NCBI RefSeq assembly: GCF_000186865.1
Contig: NW_008705589.1
Location: 411,523-422,975 of the forward strand
Reading direction: 5' to 3'
DNA: 11,453 nucleotides
Source of the DNA: Aureococcus anophagefferens
Taxonomy: Eukaryota; Sar; Pelagophyceae; Pelagomonadales; Pelagomonadaceae
The notes below the pieces were generated by a model that was given only the letters and a program-made list of their open reading frames with translations, was not told where the DNA came from and did not search any database. Positions 1 through 7,689 of this stretch are shown here, piece by piece (position 1 is the first letter of the stretch; each line of letters begins with the position of its first letter). A program made the position numbers and the translations under genes.

Positions 1-450
1 AGTTCGCGCAGAAAGGCGGCGGCGGCGGCGAGCCAGCGCGACGCCGAGGAGGCGCCGCGGGGCGACTCCCCCGCGAGGAGGGAGGAGCCGCAGAGGGGGC
101 GGGCGGCGGGGCGCCGTGGTGGCGCGTGTCCGCGATGCCCTTCGTTCGCGTTCTCGTCCGTTCGGAAGACGCGCGTGTCGTTTTGGCGCCGGAGGTGGCT
201 CCGGGCCTGCGACGCCGAAGGGCGCCGCGCGCGACTCCCCCGGAAGGCAGGAGGAGCCGCGCCCCGCCGCGGCCAGAGCCGCGGCGAAAAATGGGCTGCG
301 CGGCGGGGCGCGGGCTGCCTCGCCGCGCTGCCGTGCCGCAGGACGCTTCGCAGCGCCCTGTTGCTGCGCGAGGGACCCGGTGGGTGTCGCGCGAGCAGGC
401 TGCGCCCGGCGGCTAGCCGGGCGCGCGCGCAGGAGCGCATAGTGGGCCCA
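1..450. other. Extremely GC-rich stretch, no gene assigned
   Basis: This left-edge segment is almost pure G/C with several overlapping open frames, as expected from composition alone. None of the possible peptides (for example one beginning MPFVRVLVRSEDARVVL near 135) matches a family I know. It could be the 3' part of a gene lying mostly outside the window, or an intergenic GC-rich block. It contains an imperfect direct duplication, listed separately. G+C drops sharply after about 450, which looks like a boundary between two kinds of DNA. Confidence 0.4.
38..260. repeat. Imperfect direct duplication, about 53 bp (38-91 and 209-260)
   Basis: The two copies begin GCGACGCCGA and both run through GGCGCCGCG, GCGACTCCCCC and GGAGGAGCCGC in the same order, with small indels. 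The copies start about 170 bp apart. This is more ordered than base composition alone would give and suggests a local tandem duplication of a ~170-bp unit. Confidence 0.6.
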
Positions 451-650
451 TAACCCAGAGTGACACAGAGTATGTTAGGAATGTGTGAGAGGACCAGTAG
501 AGCCGGTAGAGGCTCGGTAAGGCCGATGGTGAAGGCAGGGTAGGGTGCTCCTGTGTGTGTGGTGTCTTGTGTCGCGACTTGCTCAAAATGAGTGGTCAAA
601 ACAGCTGCAACATGGGGTCAACGAAGCCTGTGAACCACCCGTTCTGGCCG

Positions 651-813
651 ATCGGCAGCTGGAGGGCTGCTCGGCCATGACCTCCACACGGTCGAAATTT
701 ATGATCGAGCGTCAAAACCACCAGTTTGCTCAAGCTCGAGATCAAAACTGGTCGATAGAGCCAAAACAAGCATATTTCCGGTGGATTCGAGTGGTCTCCA
801 GCGGCCCCAGGGG
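651..813 (+). repeat. Dispersed 163-bp repeat, copy 1
   Basis: Bases 651-813 match the reverse complement of 7488-7650 over the full 163 bp without a gap; I count 9 mismatches by eye. Similarity stops abruptly at both ends, so this is a discrete repeat unit. It contains a hairpin at 720-752, with arms ACCAGTTTG and AAAACTGGT, one pair of which is G-T in this copy. An open frame crosses it, but the same frame in the other copy differs in length and flanks, so I do not call a protein. It is likely a fragment or short non-autonomous element of a dispersed family. Confidence 0.85.
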
Positions 814-814
814 T

Positions 815-840
815 ACCACCCCCACCACCACCACCACTAC
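815..840. repeat. (ACC)n microsatellite
   Basis: A run of ACC/CCA units directly follows the 163-bp repeat copy, interrupted once by extra C residues. It is a simple sequence with no evident function, and may mark the end of a mobile repeat. Confidence 0.7.
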
Positions 841-994
841 CTCACCCCATTCTCAGAGCACTCATCTCAGATCAGCATGACAGTGGTTAAGGTTGTTTGT
901 GCATACCTCTTGTATTTTGTAGCTCGAAAACGCATGATTTGCGGACTGCACAGATCTTGACTTTTGACGATGTAAAAACTGGGCCTAAGTAGAT

Positions 995-1004
995 CTAATT
1001 ACAG
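995..1004 (+). other. Possible 3' splice site ahead of the 709-codon gene
   Basis: CTAATTACAG combines a branch-point-like CTAAT with a terminal CAG, 21 bases before the first ATG of the long reading frame. The frame is also closed by a TAA at 996-998, so coding cannot run further upstream unless by splicing. This may be the end of a 5'-UTR intron or of an intron joining an upstream coding exon. No donor was identified, so the assignment is weak. Confidence 0.25.
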
Positions 1005-1025
1005 AATGTCGTCGATGATGGGACG

Positions 1026-3155
1026 ATGTCATGCATGGCGAAGAAAGTGAAGAAGCACAAGGGGTACATTGGCCGCCAGGGTAAGCACTCAAGTAAGAAG
1101 GACGTCGCTGAGGCTGCTAGAGTCGCAAAATTAGGCCCGGAGGCGGTTTTCGTGGCCTCCCTGGAGCGGGTGCAGGATTGTAGCGATGTGATGGGCAAGG
1201 CCGGGTTGGTCTCCACTGAGAAAATGTACGGCTTTGAGTTAGACGGAATGTCGTCGTCTGTGGTGCGCGACGACGGGGATGTGCGATTGTACTCGAAAAA
1301 AAATCACCACCGGCGGATGGCGCTTCGTGCGGACCTGGTCGTCCAGCGTTGGATCAAAGTGTTCTTCGACACGTTTGGGCCCCAAATTGCACCGAAAACG
1401 CACACAGCCAGTCCCTTGAAGAAACAGTTCGATCCGATCCCGGACGATCTCCAGGGGGAGCATCCCACCTCGAGCCAACTGCGAGGGCGTCCGTTTTCGC
1501 CCCTCCCGGCGGTCGTCGACGCAGACGGGCGTGTCGAGAATTCAGAGAGCTATGTCTTCGCGGCAATGGCCACACTGGCTGCTCGCTCTGCCAGCGAAAA
1601 CGAACGCCCTGTGCGGGGCTCCGCACAGGGCTCCAAGAAGAACCCGCGCGGTGACCTCTTATCAAGCTATCGCCCGACGTCCTCAAATGCACGGACGTTA
1701 ATTATGGTCCCCCAGAACGAGTGCATCGAAACTTTCCTCAAGTTTGCTAAGGCGATCTTCACGCCAAGTGACTTTGAGTACAAGGAGGTGCGAGAAATCG
1801 TGGAAACGGACTTTGTCAAGGACGTCGGCATCTCCGGTGGCATGAGCTTTGAGCAGTTTGAGAAATCCATTTTCGAATTGGTTGACACCTGGACCGACGG
1901 TATTAGCGCCGTCGAGTACCGTTTGTTCTTGGAAAAGTTGTTCTACCGCACAACAGTGTCTAACGTGTCGAAACACAGAGCGCGGTACGCGAAGCGGCTA
2001 GGGGCACTTGAGCGCAAGAAACGAAATCTCAAGGCGCGCAAGGACATATATCTTGCACGGATCCGCGAGATCCAGGAAAAATTCAAGGCAATTTTACACC
2101 GCGAGTACGAGCTCAAGAAGGCCCAGGACGAGGCCAAGAAGAAGCAGAAGCGTCTCAAGAAACGCATCGCGCACATCAAACACGCCGATAATGCCCTCAG
2201 ACAGCTAGAGACGGTCATCGCCGAGGGTGGGAGCATCAGCGATGACCAGATTGCGGCGCTGGAGCGTGTAATTGTCGAGCCTGAAGAGAGGACCGATCAC
2301 CCCCACAATGATGATGACGACTTCGGGGACTATGCTGAATCGCCTCTACCTCACCGGAGCCGCCCAACGACGGCCCAGGAGAGGATCGACGAGCGACGAT
2401 CTACGCTCCGGAGCCGGCAGGAACACTTCGAGGGAAAGAGCCGGGACATCGTGACGACAATCGAGGCCATTGGATTGGAACTCGGAGAGGCTGCTTTAGC
2501 GCATGGCGCTCTTACAGAGCTACGGAGTGACTACGTCGAAAAGACCAAACAAATCAGTGATGTCTTGCGCGACGCCGAGGGCGAGGAGGCCAGTCTCGAG
2601 CGTGACTTCGCGAGCAAGAAGGACCTTCCCGGTGGTCGGAATTTCGCCAGCTTCGATGACGTAGTACCTCTCGCTGCGACCAGCGAAAGCGCACTGCTCG
2701 CGGAGATGGATGGCGATGCCGCCTTTCGGGAATTCCGCAAGGATCGCGGCTTAGGAGCCGCCGTCGATGCGCGCAAATCGCAGGTTGGACTCCAGAGTGA
2801 CCACGCTGGAGACGTTCTCTCTGGCACCATATCAATTGTGCGGGACGAGGAGAAAATTTCCTGTAACATCGACAAGAGGGACTCTGAGCTCAACCGCCTC
2901 GAGGCGGGGGATCCGCTGCGGCTCGCTATCACAGCTGAGGAAACTACCGACAGCAATCCAGCCATTGACTCACCGCGATCGCAAGGCTCTGTCGACGGCG
3001 ACGGCGAGCTGCGCGAAGGGGGCGAGTCAGACGCTGAAGTGAGCAGCGACGATGATACGCGCGAGGGGAGAGTGGCGGCCTCGGACGGTGCACCCTGGAC
3101 GGGCTCGAAGCATTCGGCGAAGTGGACCAGCTGGCGCAGATCATTGAGCATGTGA
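1026..3155 (+). CDS. Coiled-coil protein of unknown function, 709 codons
   Basis: I do not recognise this gene as a named family. The N-terminus is basic (MAKKVKKHKGYIGRQGKHSSKK). Residues about 232-310 form a helical, EF-hand-like module containing SIFELVDTWTDGISAVEY; its loop has D, W, D, G spacing but lacks the usual third acidic position, so calcium binding is doubtful. Residues about 315-415 are a strongly charged coiled coil rich in K, R and E, followed by acidic NDDDDFGDY near 428-435 and a second helical stretch at about 450-530. The C-terminal third is acidic and low in complexity. The first ATG (1026) has A at -3 and an in-frame TAA sits just upstream; the ATG at 1035 is an alternative. 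The gene has no clear intron and lower G+C than the enzymes further right. A scaffold or cytoskeletal (perhaps flagellar) role is possible but is inference. The last ~20 residues are probably read in the wrong frame (see 3056-3196). Confidence 0.75.
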   Translation: MSCMAKKVKKHKGYIGRQGKHSSKKDVAEAARVAKLGPEAVFVASLERVQDCSDVMGKAGLVSTEKMYGFELDGMSSSVVRDDGDVRLYSKKNHHRRMALRADLVVQRWIKVFFDTFGPQIAPKTHTASPLKKQFDPIPDDLQGEHPTSSQLRGRPFSPLPAVVDADGRVENSESYVFAAMATLAARSASENERPVRGSAQGSKKNPRGDLLSSYRPTSSNARTLIMVPQNECIETFLKFAKAIFTPSDFEYKEVREIVETDFVKDVGISGGMSFEQFEKSIFELVDTWTDGISAVEYRLFLEKLFYRTTVSNVSKHRARYAKRLGALERKKRNLKARKDIYLARIREIQEKFKAILHREYELKKAQDEAKKKQKRLKKRIAHIKHADNALRQLETVIAEGGSISDDQIAALERVIVEPEERTDHPHNDDDDFGDYAESPLPHRSRPTTAQERIDERRSTLRSRQEHFEGKSRDIVTTIEAIGLELGEAALAHGALTELRSDYVEKTKQISDVLRDAEGEEASLERDFASKKDLPGGRNFASFDDVVPLAATSESALLAEMDGDAAFREFRKDRGLGAAVDARKSQVGLQSDHAGDVLSGTISIVRDEEKISCNIDKRDSELNRLEAGDPLRLAITAEETTDSNPAIDSPRSQGSVDGDGELREGGESDAEVSSDDDTREGRVAASDGAPWTGSKHSAKWTSWRRSLSM
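1606..1631 (+). repeat. Perfect 11-bp-arm hairpin inside the coding region
   Basis: GCCCTGTGCGG and CCGCACAGGGC are exact reverse complements separated by GGCT. The stem would form in the mRNA within codons for RPVRGSAQG of the coiled-coil protein. Its function is unknown; such a strong stem can also cause sequencing or reverse-transcription artefacts. Confidence 0.8.
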
Positions 3156-3196
3156 TTGACTGCGTCCATGCCCATGAACGACTCTCGCCTGGATGA
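3056..3196 (+). other. Better C-terminal frame for the coiled-coil gene (frameshift or unresolved splice)
   Basis: The 709-codon frame ends in WTGSKHSAKWTSWRRSL, unlike the acidic protein before it. The overlapping frame with codons starting at 3092 reads TLDGLEAFGEVDQLAQII and then IEHVIDCVHAHERLSPG, ending at TGA 3194-3196: a well-formed amphipathic helix. That frame is open back to 3056. A one-base deletion-type shift between about 3056 and 3091 would fuse the two. It may be a sequence error, a true frameshift or a missed small intron; no good donor/acceptor pair restores this frame. Confidence 0.5.
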
Positions 3197-3213
3197 AACT
3201 TTTGTGCTTGTAG

Positions 3214-3805
3214 GCGCGTGACCAACACCAGAGACCGACCGCACATCACCACTCTCGCCGCGTACCCGCTTGGCACGTTGCCGCTGTCATCTGACAATGC
3301 GATGGGGGGCCAAAGGCAGGAGATCGACGTGGACCGGCGCAGGAGGGCTCGCGCCACTCGTGTCGCTCGCCTCTCGACACTCCACAACCAACGCACCGGT
3401 GATGACATCAACCCTACTGGTTCCTTGCCCCTGCTCCTTCTCCGTCGAGAGAGCAGCGTCCGTCGCCAGACTGCGCGGCGAGTCGGCCAGTCTGGCAAAT
3501 CCGGTCCATGTGTACTAGAAATCAATGCCACGCCCCTCATCTCGAATCCTGCGGAGCTGGGAGCCAAATCCACAGGCGAAGCCGTTCATCGGAGAAGTTC
3601 TGTCCTCCTCCTAAAGGCTGAGGCGCACAAGCATGAGGTCGCCCTTCGCCGATACAAGGCCGACTCGGGCGCGGACTCGACTGATACAGCGCTCGCCAAG
3701 GCCCTAGACCTGTACGCGAGAACATCTCTGATGAAGGTCGCCAGTGTAAGAAGGAGAAGTACCATAGCCCCCGGCCTTCCTATTCCAGGCCATCAGCGGA
3801 ACTAG
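3214..3805 (+). CDS. Coding-like stretch, possible terminal exon of the coiled-coil gene
   Basis: An open frame runs to TAG at 3803-3805. Its later half looks coding: KAEAHKHEVALRRYKADSG followed by TALAKALDLYARTSLMKV has helical periodicity and mostly G or C third positions. The first half is less convincing. A good 3' splice site (CTTTTGTGCTTGTAG) ends at 3213. A donor GT at 3152 would join it in frame to the 709-codon frame, as a 62-nt intron that removes the stop at 3153-3155. The frame is the same register as the alternative C-terminus at 3092-3196, separated by one TGA. It is either a continuation of the upstream protein or a decayed neighbour. I recognise no domain. Confidence 0.35.
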
Positions 3806-3828
3806 GACGCGGCCACATCAGCGGAACT
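3791..3828. repeat. Short direct repeat CATCAGCGGAACT, two copies
   Basis: The 13-mer occurs at 3791-3803 and again at 3816-3828, each followed by a GG(C)ACGCG-like sequence. It is a small tandem duplication of about 25 bp that overlaps the stop codon of the preceding open frame. Confidence 0.6.
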
Positions 3829-4586
3829 GGCACGCGCCAGCTGGCTACCAATACCTCCGATTTGCAAACAGACAGCTAGGCTAGCGTCGAAGTTACAAAA
3901 ATTGCGGCTGGTTGCCGGTGGACCTGCGCGTCAATCTCTGTTTCCCGGCGGGTTTCTCCGCGTTGTTCTCTCTAAGGTCCACAGGATCCGCCAGGGCGTC
4001 CTTTTCGGGAGCCACGCTCCGAGTCCATGCAGAGCAACACCCAGCATGCAGAGCGTACACTGTATCTTTCCCGCCGCATAACGGGCGCTCCCGCGGCGCT
4101 GAGGGGCGGGGATGAGGGATGTCAGTTTCTCCGTATTCCCCCAGAGCATGGACTGAAGTTTCGGGACGTCCGACCCCGAATTCCTACTGCGAAGTACTCT
4201 CATAATCTCCCCTCGAGACTCGCACATACCAAACTCAGAGTCAGAGATCGATCCAACATCGTTTAAGCCGCCACTTAAGCCGCCTGCGCTAATTAATTTC
4301 AAATATTTATAACTAATAACCGTGCAGCACGTCATGCGATTGGTCGCTTTCAAGTTCTTCATGCCTCCGGCCATACCCTTCACTGGCTTCTTCCACAACA
4401 TCCTCCATATACCCTACTGGCAACTGCCAGTGCCCACTTGCACCCTCACGGGTGCGTGCCCACCTCGTGTCTGACCCTACACGCCTTCCAAATTCCTCCA
4501 TTTTTGCTCTGGACAATATGCCAACAGTTTGATCATTACCTCCACACGAGTCTCACCTAGGGCGCCGGGCGTCGGGGCCATGCAAG
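3806..4586. other. Intergenic region between convergent genes
   Basis: The coiled-coil gene ends from the left and the tyrosinase gene ends from the right, so this should hold both 3' UTRs. G+C is moderate, with an A/T-rich patch at about 4291-4320. A minus-strand open frame of 156 codons (4401-3931) shows no recognisable motif and runs through the A/T-rich patch; I treat it as chance. No terminator, RNA gene or strong repeat was seen. Confidence 0.5.
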
Positions 4587-7004
4587 TTAGCGGCGCGTGT
4601 CAAAATCGGCGAAGTAGAGGCCCTGGGCTTCGCACGCGGGCCAGGTGGTGAACGTGTCGTAGGTGTAGGGGAGGTGCTCGTTGAGGGGCGAGACGTAGTC
4701 CCAGAACTCGCGGTTCGTGTACGTGTCGCCTGTGCCCTGGAACCCGGTGAACGGCAGGAGGTCGTCCTCCTTGTGACCCGCGCAAGTGCCGGGCGTGCAA
4801 GTCGGCAGGAGGGACAGGCCCGCATCGACGTCCGCCCAGTCGCACGTGCTGTGCGTGTCCGAGGCGATGCGCGCGTGGTCGTAGTCCCACGTCTCGTCGA
4901 GGGTCATGAGGCCCTCGTGAGTGAGGAGACGGCGGTAGGCGATAAAACGGTCGGCGAGGGGGTGGAGGACCCAGAAGATGGGGTCCTGTGATGCGGCCGA
5001 CGAGAAAGAGTCGCCGACGTGGCCGACGTGGCACACGGCCTTCGTGAGGCTGGGGATGTTCCAGTCGCCAAAGTGGAAGGTGCGGTCCGTGACGTTGCGG
5101 AGGCCCGTGCGGTGCCAGAACTCCTCGTAGTCCCAGCCGGCGCGAAGGTCCTCGGGGCACGAGCACGCGCAGTCCGCTGCGCTGGCGTCGCGCGAGCAAA
5201 ACGTGGGGCACGTGAGGTAGCCCTGGCGCCAGAGGAACTTCGCCATAAGCAGGACGTTAGGGAGGAGCTCCTTGTAGGCCGTGACATGGCGCTCGTCCTC
5301 GAACCAGAGGTCGAGGTCCCGCTCCTTCTTCGGGTCGTCGCCCCAGAGGCCGCCAGTGAGGATGTGCATGGGCCCGTGGAGGTTGCCGTTGAAGTAGGAG
5401 AAGAGAGCGCCGATGTCGCTTGAGTTGAAGGCGGTGTAGAACTCGGCGCAATCTGGGTACTGCGCCACGTCCCGCGAGCCGAGGACCTCTCGCGACCGCG
5501 AGAGGAACGGGTTCGGGTTGCAGTTCCACGGCGACCGGAGGTAGCCGTAGGGGGAGACGATGTCGCTGTAGCCCCAGGCATCCGTGAGCACGGGCATGTG
5601 GCTCCAGCGGCCGCTCGCGACGACGTAGCGCGTCGTCGCGTTCGCCACGGGGCCGAACCAGTCGTCGCGGAAGAGTGCGCTCTCGGTCCACTCGTCGCCC
5701 CAGCAGCCCGCGCCGCAGCCCGCGCCGGTCGTCGTCGTCGTCGTATTGTAATAGTAAGCGTCGATGGTGTAGTCCCAATAGGGGATGGAAACCGCGGGGT
5801 GGATGGCCTGGAGCGACTGCTCCGCCTCGAGCGTGTACGCGAGGTGGTGCGTGACGATGCCTGGGCCCCGCACGGACGATTTTCCTCGGCTTCCGCGCAA
5901 GACTCTCTCTGCATCGCTTCGGCATCCCGCTCTTCTTCGAGAGGTGGGCGAGAGCAGATCGCTCGTCCAGATATCGGCCGAAGCGACGTCGACGAAGCTC
6001 GAGGGGATTGAATTGGAGTCAGGCCGGACGGGTCCGGCTCGCCGGTCATTTCCGGCGCGGGGCGACGCCCGCGTCGTCGTGCCAATGGTCGCAGTCCTTC
6101 GACGCGGCGCCGTAGAGGTGCTTGCGGACGAGGTAGTTGCCGCTCTTGAACTTGGGCCCGTAAAGCGCCTCGCCGACGTCCTGGGGCGTGCTGTACATGA
6201 GCTGGAGCGCGTCGAGGAACCGGCCCCGGTCCGCGTCCGTAAGCCGGCGGATCTCGCGCCGCACGTGCTTCACGGTGACGTCGAAGGCGTAGGCGTAGGC
6301 GTAGATCGCGCCGCCCCGGGCCCGGACCTCGAGAGCCAGTGACGCATTGTAGGCGCCCGGCGCTGAGAACCTGCGCGCGGCGCGGCGTTGGCCCCCCACG
6401 CGCAGCCGCAGCACGCCCCAGCCAATCGTGCGACCATCTCTCGTCCGCGGCGGCGGCGCGGCCGGGGCGGCCGCCGCGCGTCGACGTTGGAAGGCGCGCG
6501 AGGCGTGGCCCGCGCGGCCAGCGGCGTCACGCTCGCCGCGGTGCCGTTCGCGGCGACGTCCGCGGCGCCGCCGCCGACGACCCAAGCCGCCGACGCCACG
6601 CGCCGCAGGAAGGCCGCGCCGACGACGGCATCGTCCACCTCGAAGACCGTCGGCTGCCACACCTCGGCGAGGTACTCGTACGGGTAGTAGCCCTCCCCGA
6701 GGGGCTTGCCCGCCGCGTCCTCGTACGCGTTGTGGAGGTGCACGAAAGACGCGACGGCGCAGATGTCGCACGCCGCATCCCGGGACCCAACGCCCGCGCA
6801 GTAGTCGAGGCACAGGGACCGCGCCGCGCCCCGGCGCGCGCCGACGCTCCCAGAGGCGCCGGCGGCGAGCGATGCGACCTCGAGGCGCTGGGCGCCCGCG
6901 GCGGCCCGTACGAGGGACACGCCGAGGGCCGCTCCGGCCAGGCCCAGCGCGACGCCCGCCGCCGCGCGCCGCTCGCCCCCCGCCGGCCTGGGAGACGCCG
7001 CCAT
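4587..7004 (-). CDS. Tyrosinase-domain copper oxidase, probably secreted, 2 introns
   Basis: The product is a type-3 dicopper protein (tyrosinase/hemocyanin fold), which normally oxidises phenols or catechols. Exon 1 starts at ATG 7004; [13 protein letters not shown] is followed by a hydrophobic Ala/Gly/Leu/Val segment (signal peptide or anchor), then a Cys cluster (CLDYC, CDIC) and a [18 protein letters not shown] region that may be an Ig/PKD-like domain. Exon 2 (probably 6370-6069) carries [15 protein letters not shown] and [19 protein letters not shown] and ends at CDHWHDDAG; exon 3 (5860-4587) resumes [16 protein letters not shown]. Joined, HWHDDAGIVTHH gives the CuA histidines with the usual nine-residue spacing. 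CuB is HVGHVGDSF plus [14 protein letters not shown]. The first intron probably ends at 6371; its donor, perhaps a GC near 6525, is unresolved. The second intron is an introner (5861-6068). NATT and NTTTTTT could be glycosylated. The stop is TAA at 4589-4587. Confidence 0.88.
5861..6060 (+). mobile_element. Introner element E (reversed copy) in the tyrosinase gene
   Basis: A ~200-bp element related to the three in the E1 gene. Its core ATCGCTCGTCC...ATCGGCCGAAGCG (from 5958) reads on the plus strand, opposite to the host gene. Its minus-strand left end, CCGCGCCGGAAATGACCGG, aligns base for base with the reverse complement of the right end of the copy at 8826-9028, confirming inversion. On the gene strand it is flanked by GCGTCGCC (plus 6061-6068) and GCATCGTC (plus 5853-5860), a 6/8 target duplication. 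The intron is 6068 to 5861 (208 nt), with a GC donor from the duplication and a CAG acceptor from the element. Splicing gives G-IVTHH in frame. Confidence 0.85.
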
Positions 7005-7026
7005 CCGGACGCACGCACGCGAAATA

Positions 7027-7053
7027 TATCCAGCGTATCCAGCGTATCCAGTG
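7027..7053. repeat. Three 9-bp tandem repeats upstream of the tyrosinase start
   Basis: TATCCAGCG, TATCCAGCG and TATCCAGTG follow one another 23 bp upstream of the tyrosinase ATG at 7004. Position suggests a 5'-UTR or core-promoter element, or a small slippage repeat; no function can be shown. Confidence 0.7.
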
Positions 7054-7487
7054 TCACGAGAATGCAGCGCTAGCTCTGAGTGGTATGAGCGCCGGATTCA
7101 GGAATCCGGCTCTGCGGAGGGTCCCCCAGTAGCGTGGCTTCCGTAGGAACCACCCGTAGTGACGCGTTCTAAGACGAGTCCGACGCGTTGGATGGGAGTC
7201 CGATGTCCAATCCGACCACTCGATGATCGCGTTCCGCGCGGCGGCCGCGCGTCGCTCCGCGGTGGGGGTCCCTCCGCGTGGCGGCAGCCTCCTCTAGAGA
7301 GAGATACCCCAAACTAGGGTACTAAGGAACGTTGATGTCAACGTTACGGGGAAGTGCAGTGTCATCTCCATAGTGTGACGTCGCGATAGAGAGGGAACAG
7401 GGTAATGTAAATTACGGGGATGATGGGGAATCACGACTCGGAAGCTACTCAATTCAGATAGATCTCTTATCCAAGTTCACTATACTG
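7054..7487. other. Intergenic, presumed tyrosinase upstream region
   Basis: No open frame with recognisable content. It contains an 18-bp inverted repeat at 7328-7345 (AACGTTGA, TG, TCAACGTT) and a less exact GTTGGAT/ATCCAATC-type pair near 7187-7222. G+C is mostly lower than in the neighbouring genes, except for a GC-rich patch around 7225-7285. No TATA box was seen near 7053. Confidence 0.4.
7328..7345. repeat. 18-bp perfect inverted repeat
   Basis: AACGTTGA and TCAACGTT are exact reverse complements with a 2-base TG spacer. This could be a dimeric protein-binding site, but it lies more than 300 bp from either start codon and may be chance. Confidence 0.5.
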
Positions 7488-7650
7488 CCCCTGGAGCCGC
7501 TGGAGACCACTCGATTCCACCGGGAATATGCTTGTTTTGGCTCTATCGACCAGTTTGGATCTCGAACTCGAGCAAACTGGTGGTTTTGACGCTCGATCAT
7601 AAATTTCAACCGAGTGGAGGTCGTGGCCGAGCAGCCCTCCAGCTGCCGAT
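7488..7650 (-). repeat. Dispersed 163-bp repeat, copy 2 (inverted)
   Basis: Reverse complement of copy 1 (651-813) with 9 differences in 163 positions by my count and no indels. In this copy the internal hairpin arms ACCAGTTTG and CAAACTGGT pair perfectly around a CTCGAG-containing loop. The ends are sharp. The 3' flank on the plus strand runs into the GATATTCAGC-type array after about 40 bp. Confidence 0.85.
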
Positions 7651-7689
7651 AGCTGCTTTGCGTCGCGCATGCAACCAAGAGCGACAAGC

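Noticed and set aside
545..880. 111-codon open frame through the dispersed repeat
   Set aside because: Most of it is the repeat plus a CCA microsatellite. The second copy of the repeat is open in the same frame but joined to unrelated ends, so it is unlikely to be a conserved protein.
2531..3244. 237-codon minus-strand open frame opposite the coiled-coil gene
   Set aside because: Ser/Arg/Pro-rich composition typical of the antisense shadow of an acidic, Ser/Asp-rich coding region.
3931..4401. 156-codon minus-strand open frame
   Set aside because: No motif, no coding-like codon pattern, crosses an A/T-rich patch and repeats, and overlaps the presumed 3' UTR of two convergent genes.
6372..6524. 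Segment reading [14 protein letters not shown] in the tyrosinase gene as coding exon
   Set aside because: It is open and partly protein-like, but joining it to exon 1 needs an acceptor I cannot find. A direct join of SVT(P) near 6525 to [11 protein letters not shown] at 6370 fits the frames better. This remains the least certain part of that gene model.
651..7650. The 163-bp inverted pair as terminal repeats of one 7-kb transposon
   Set aside because: The segment between holds an intron-containing tyrosinase gene and no transposase or integrase, and no target duplication is evident outside the pair. Two independent copies of a dispersed repeat is simpler.
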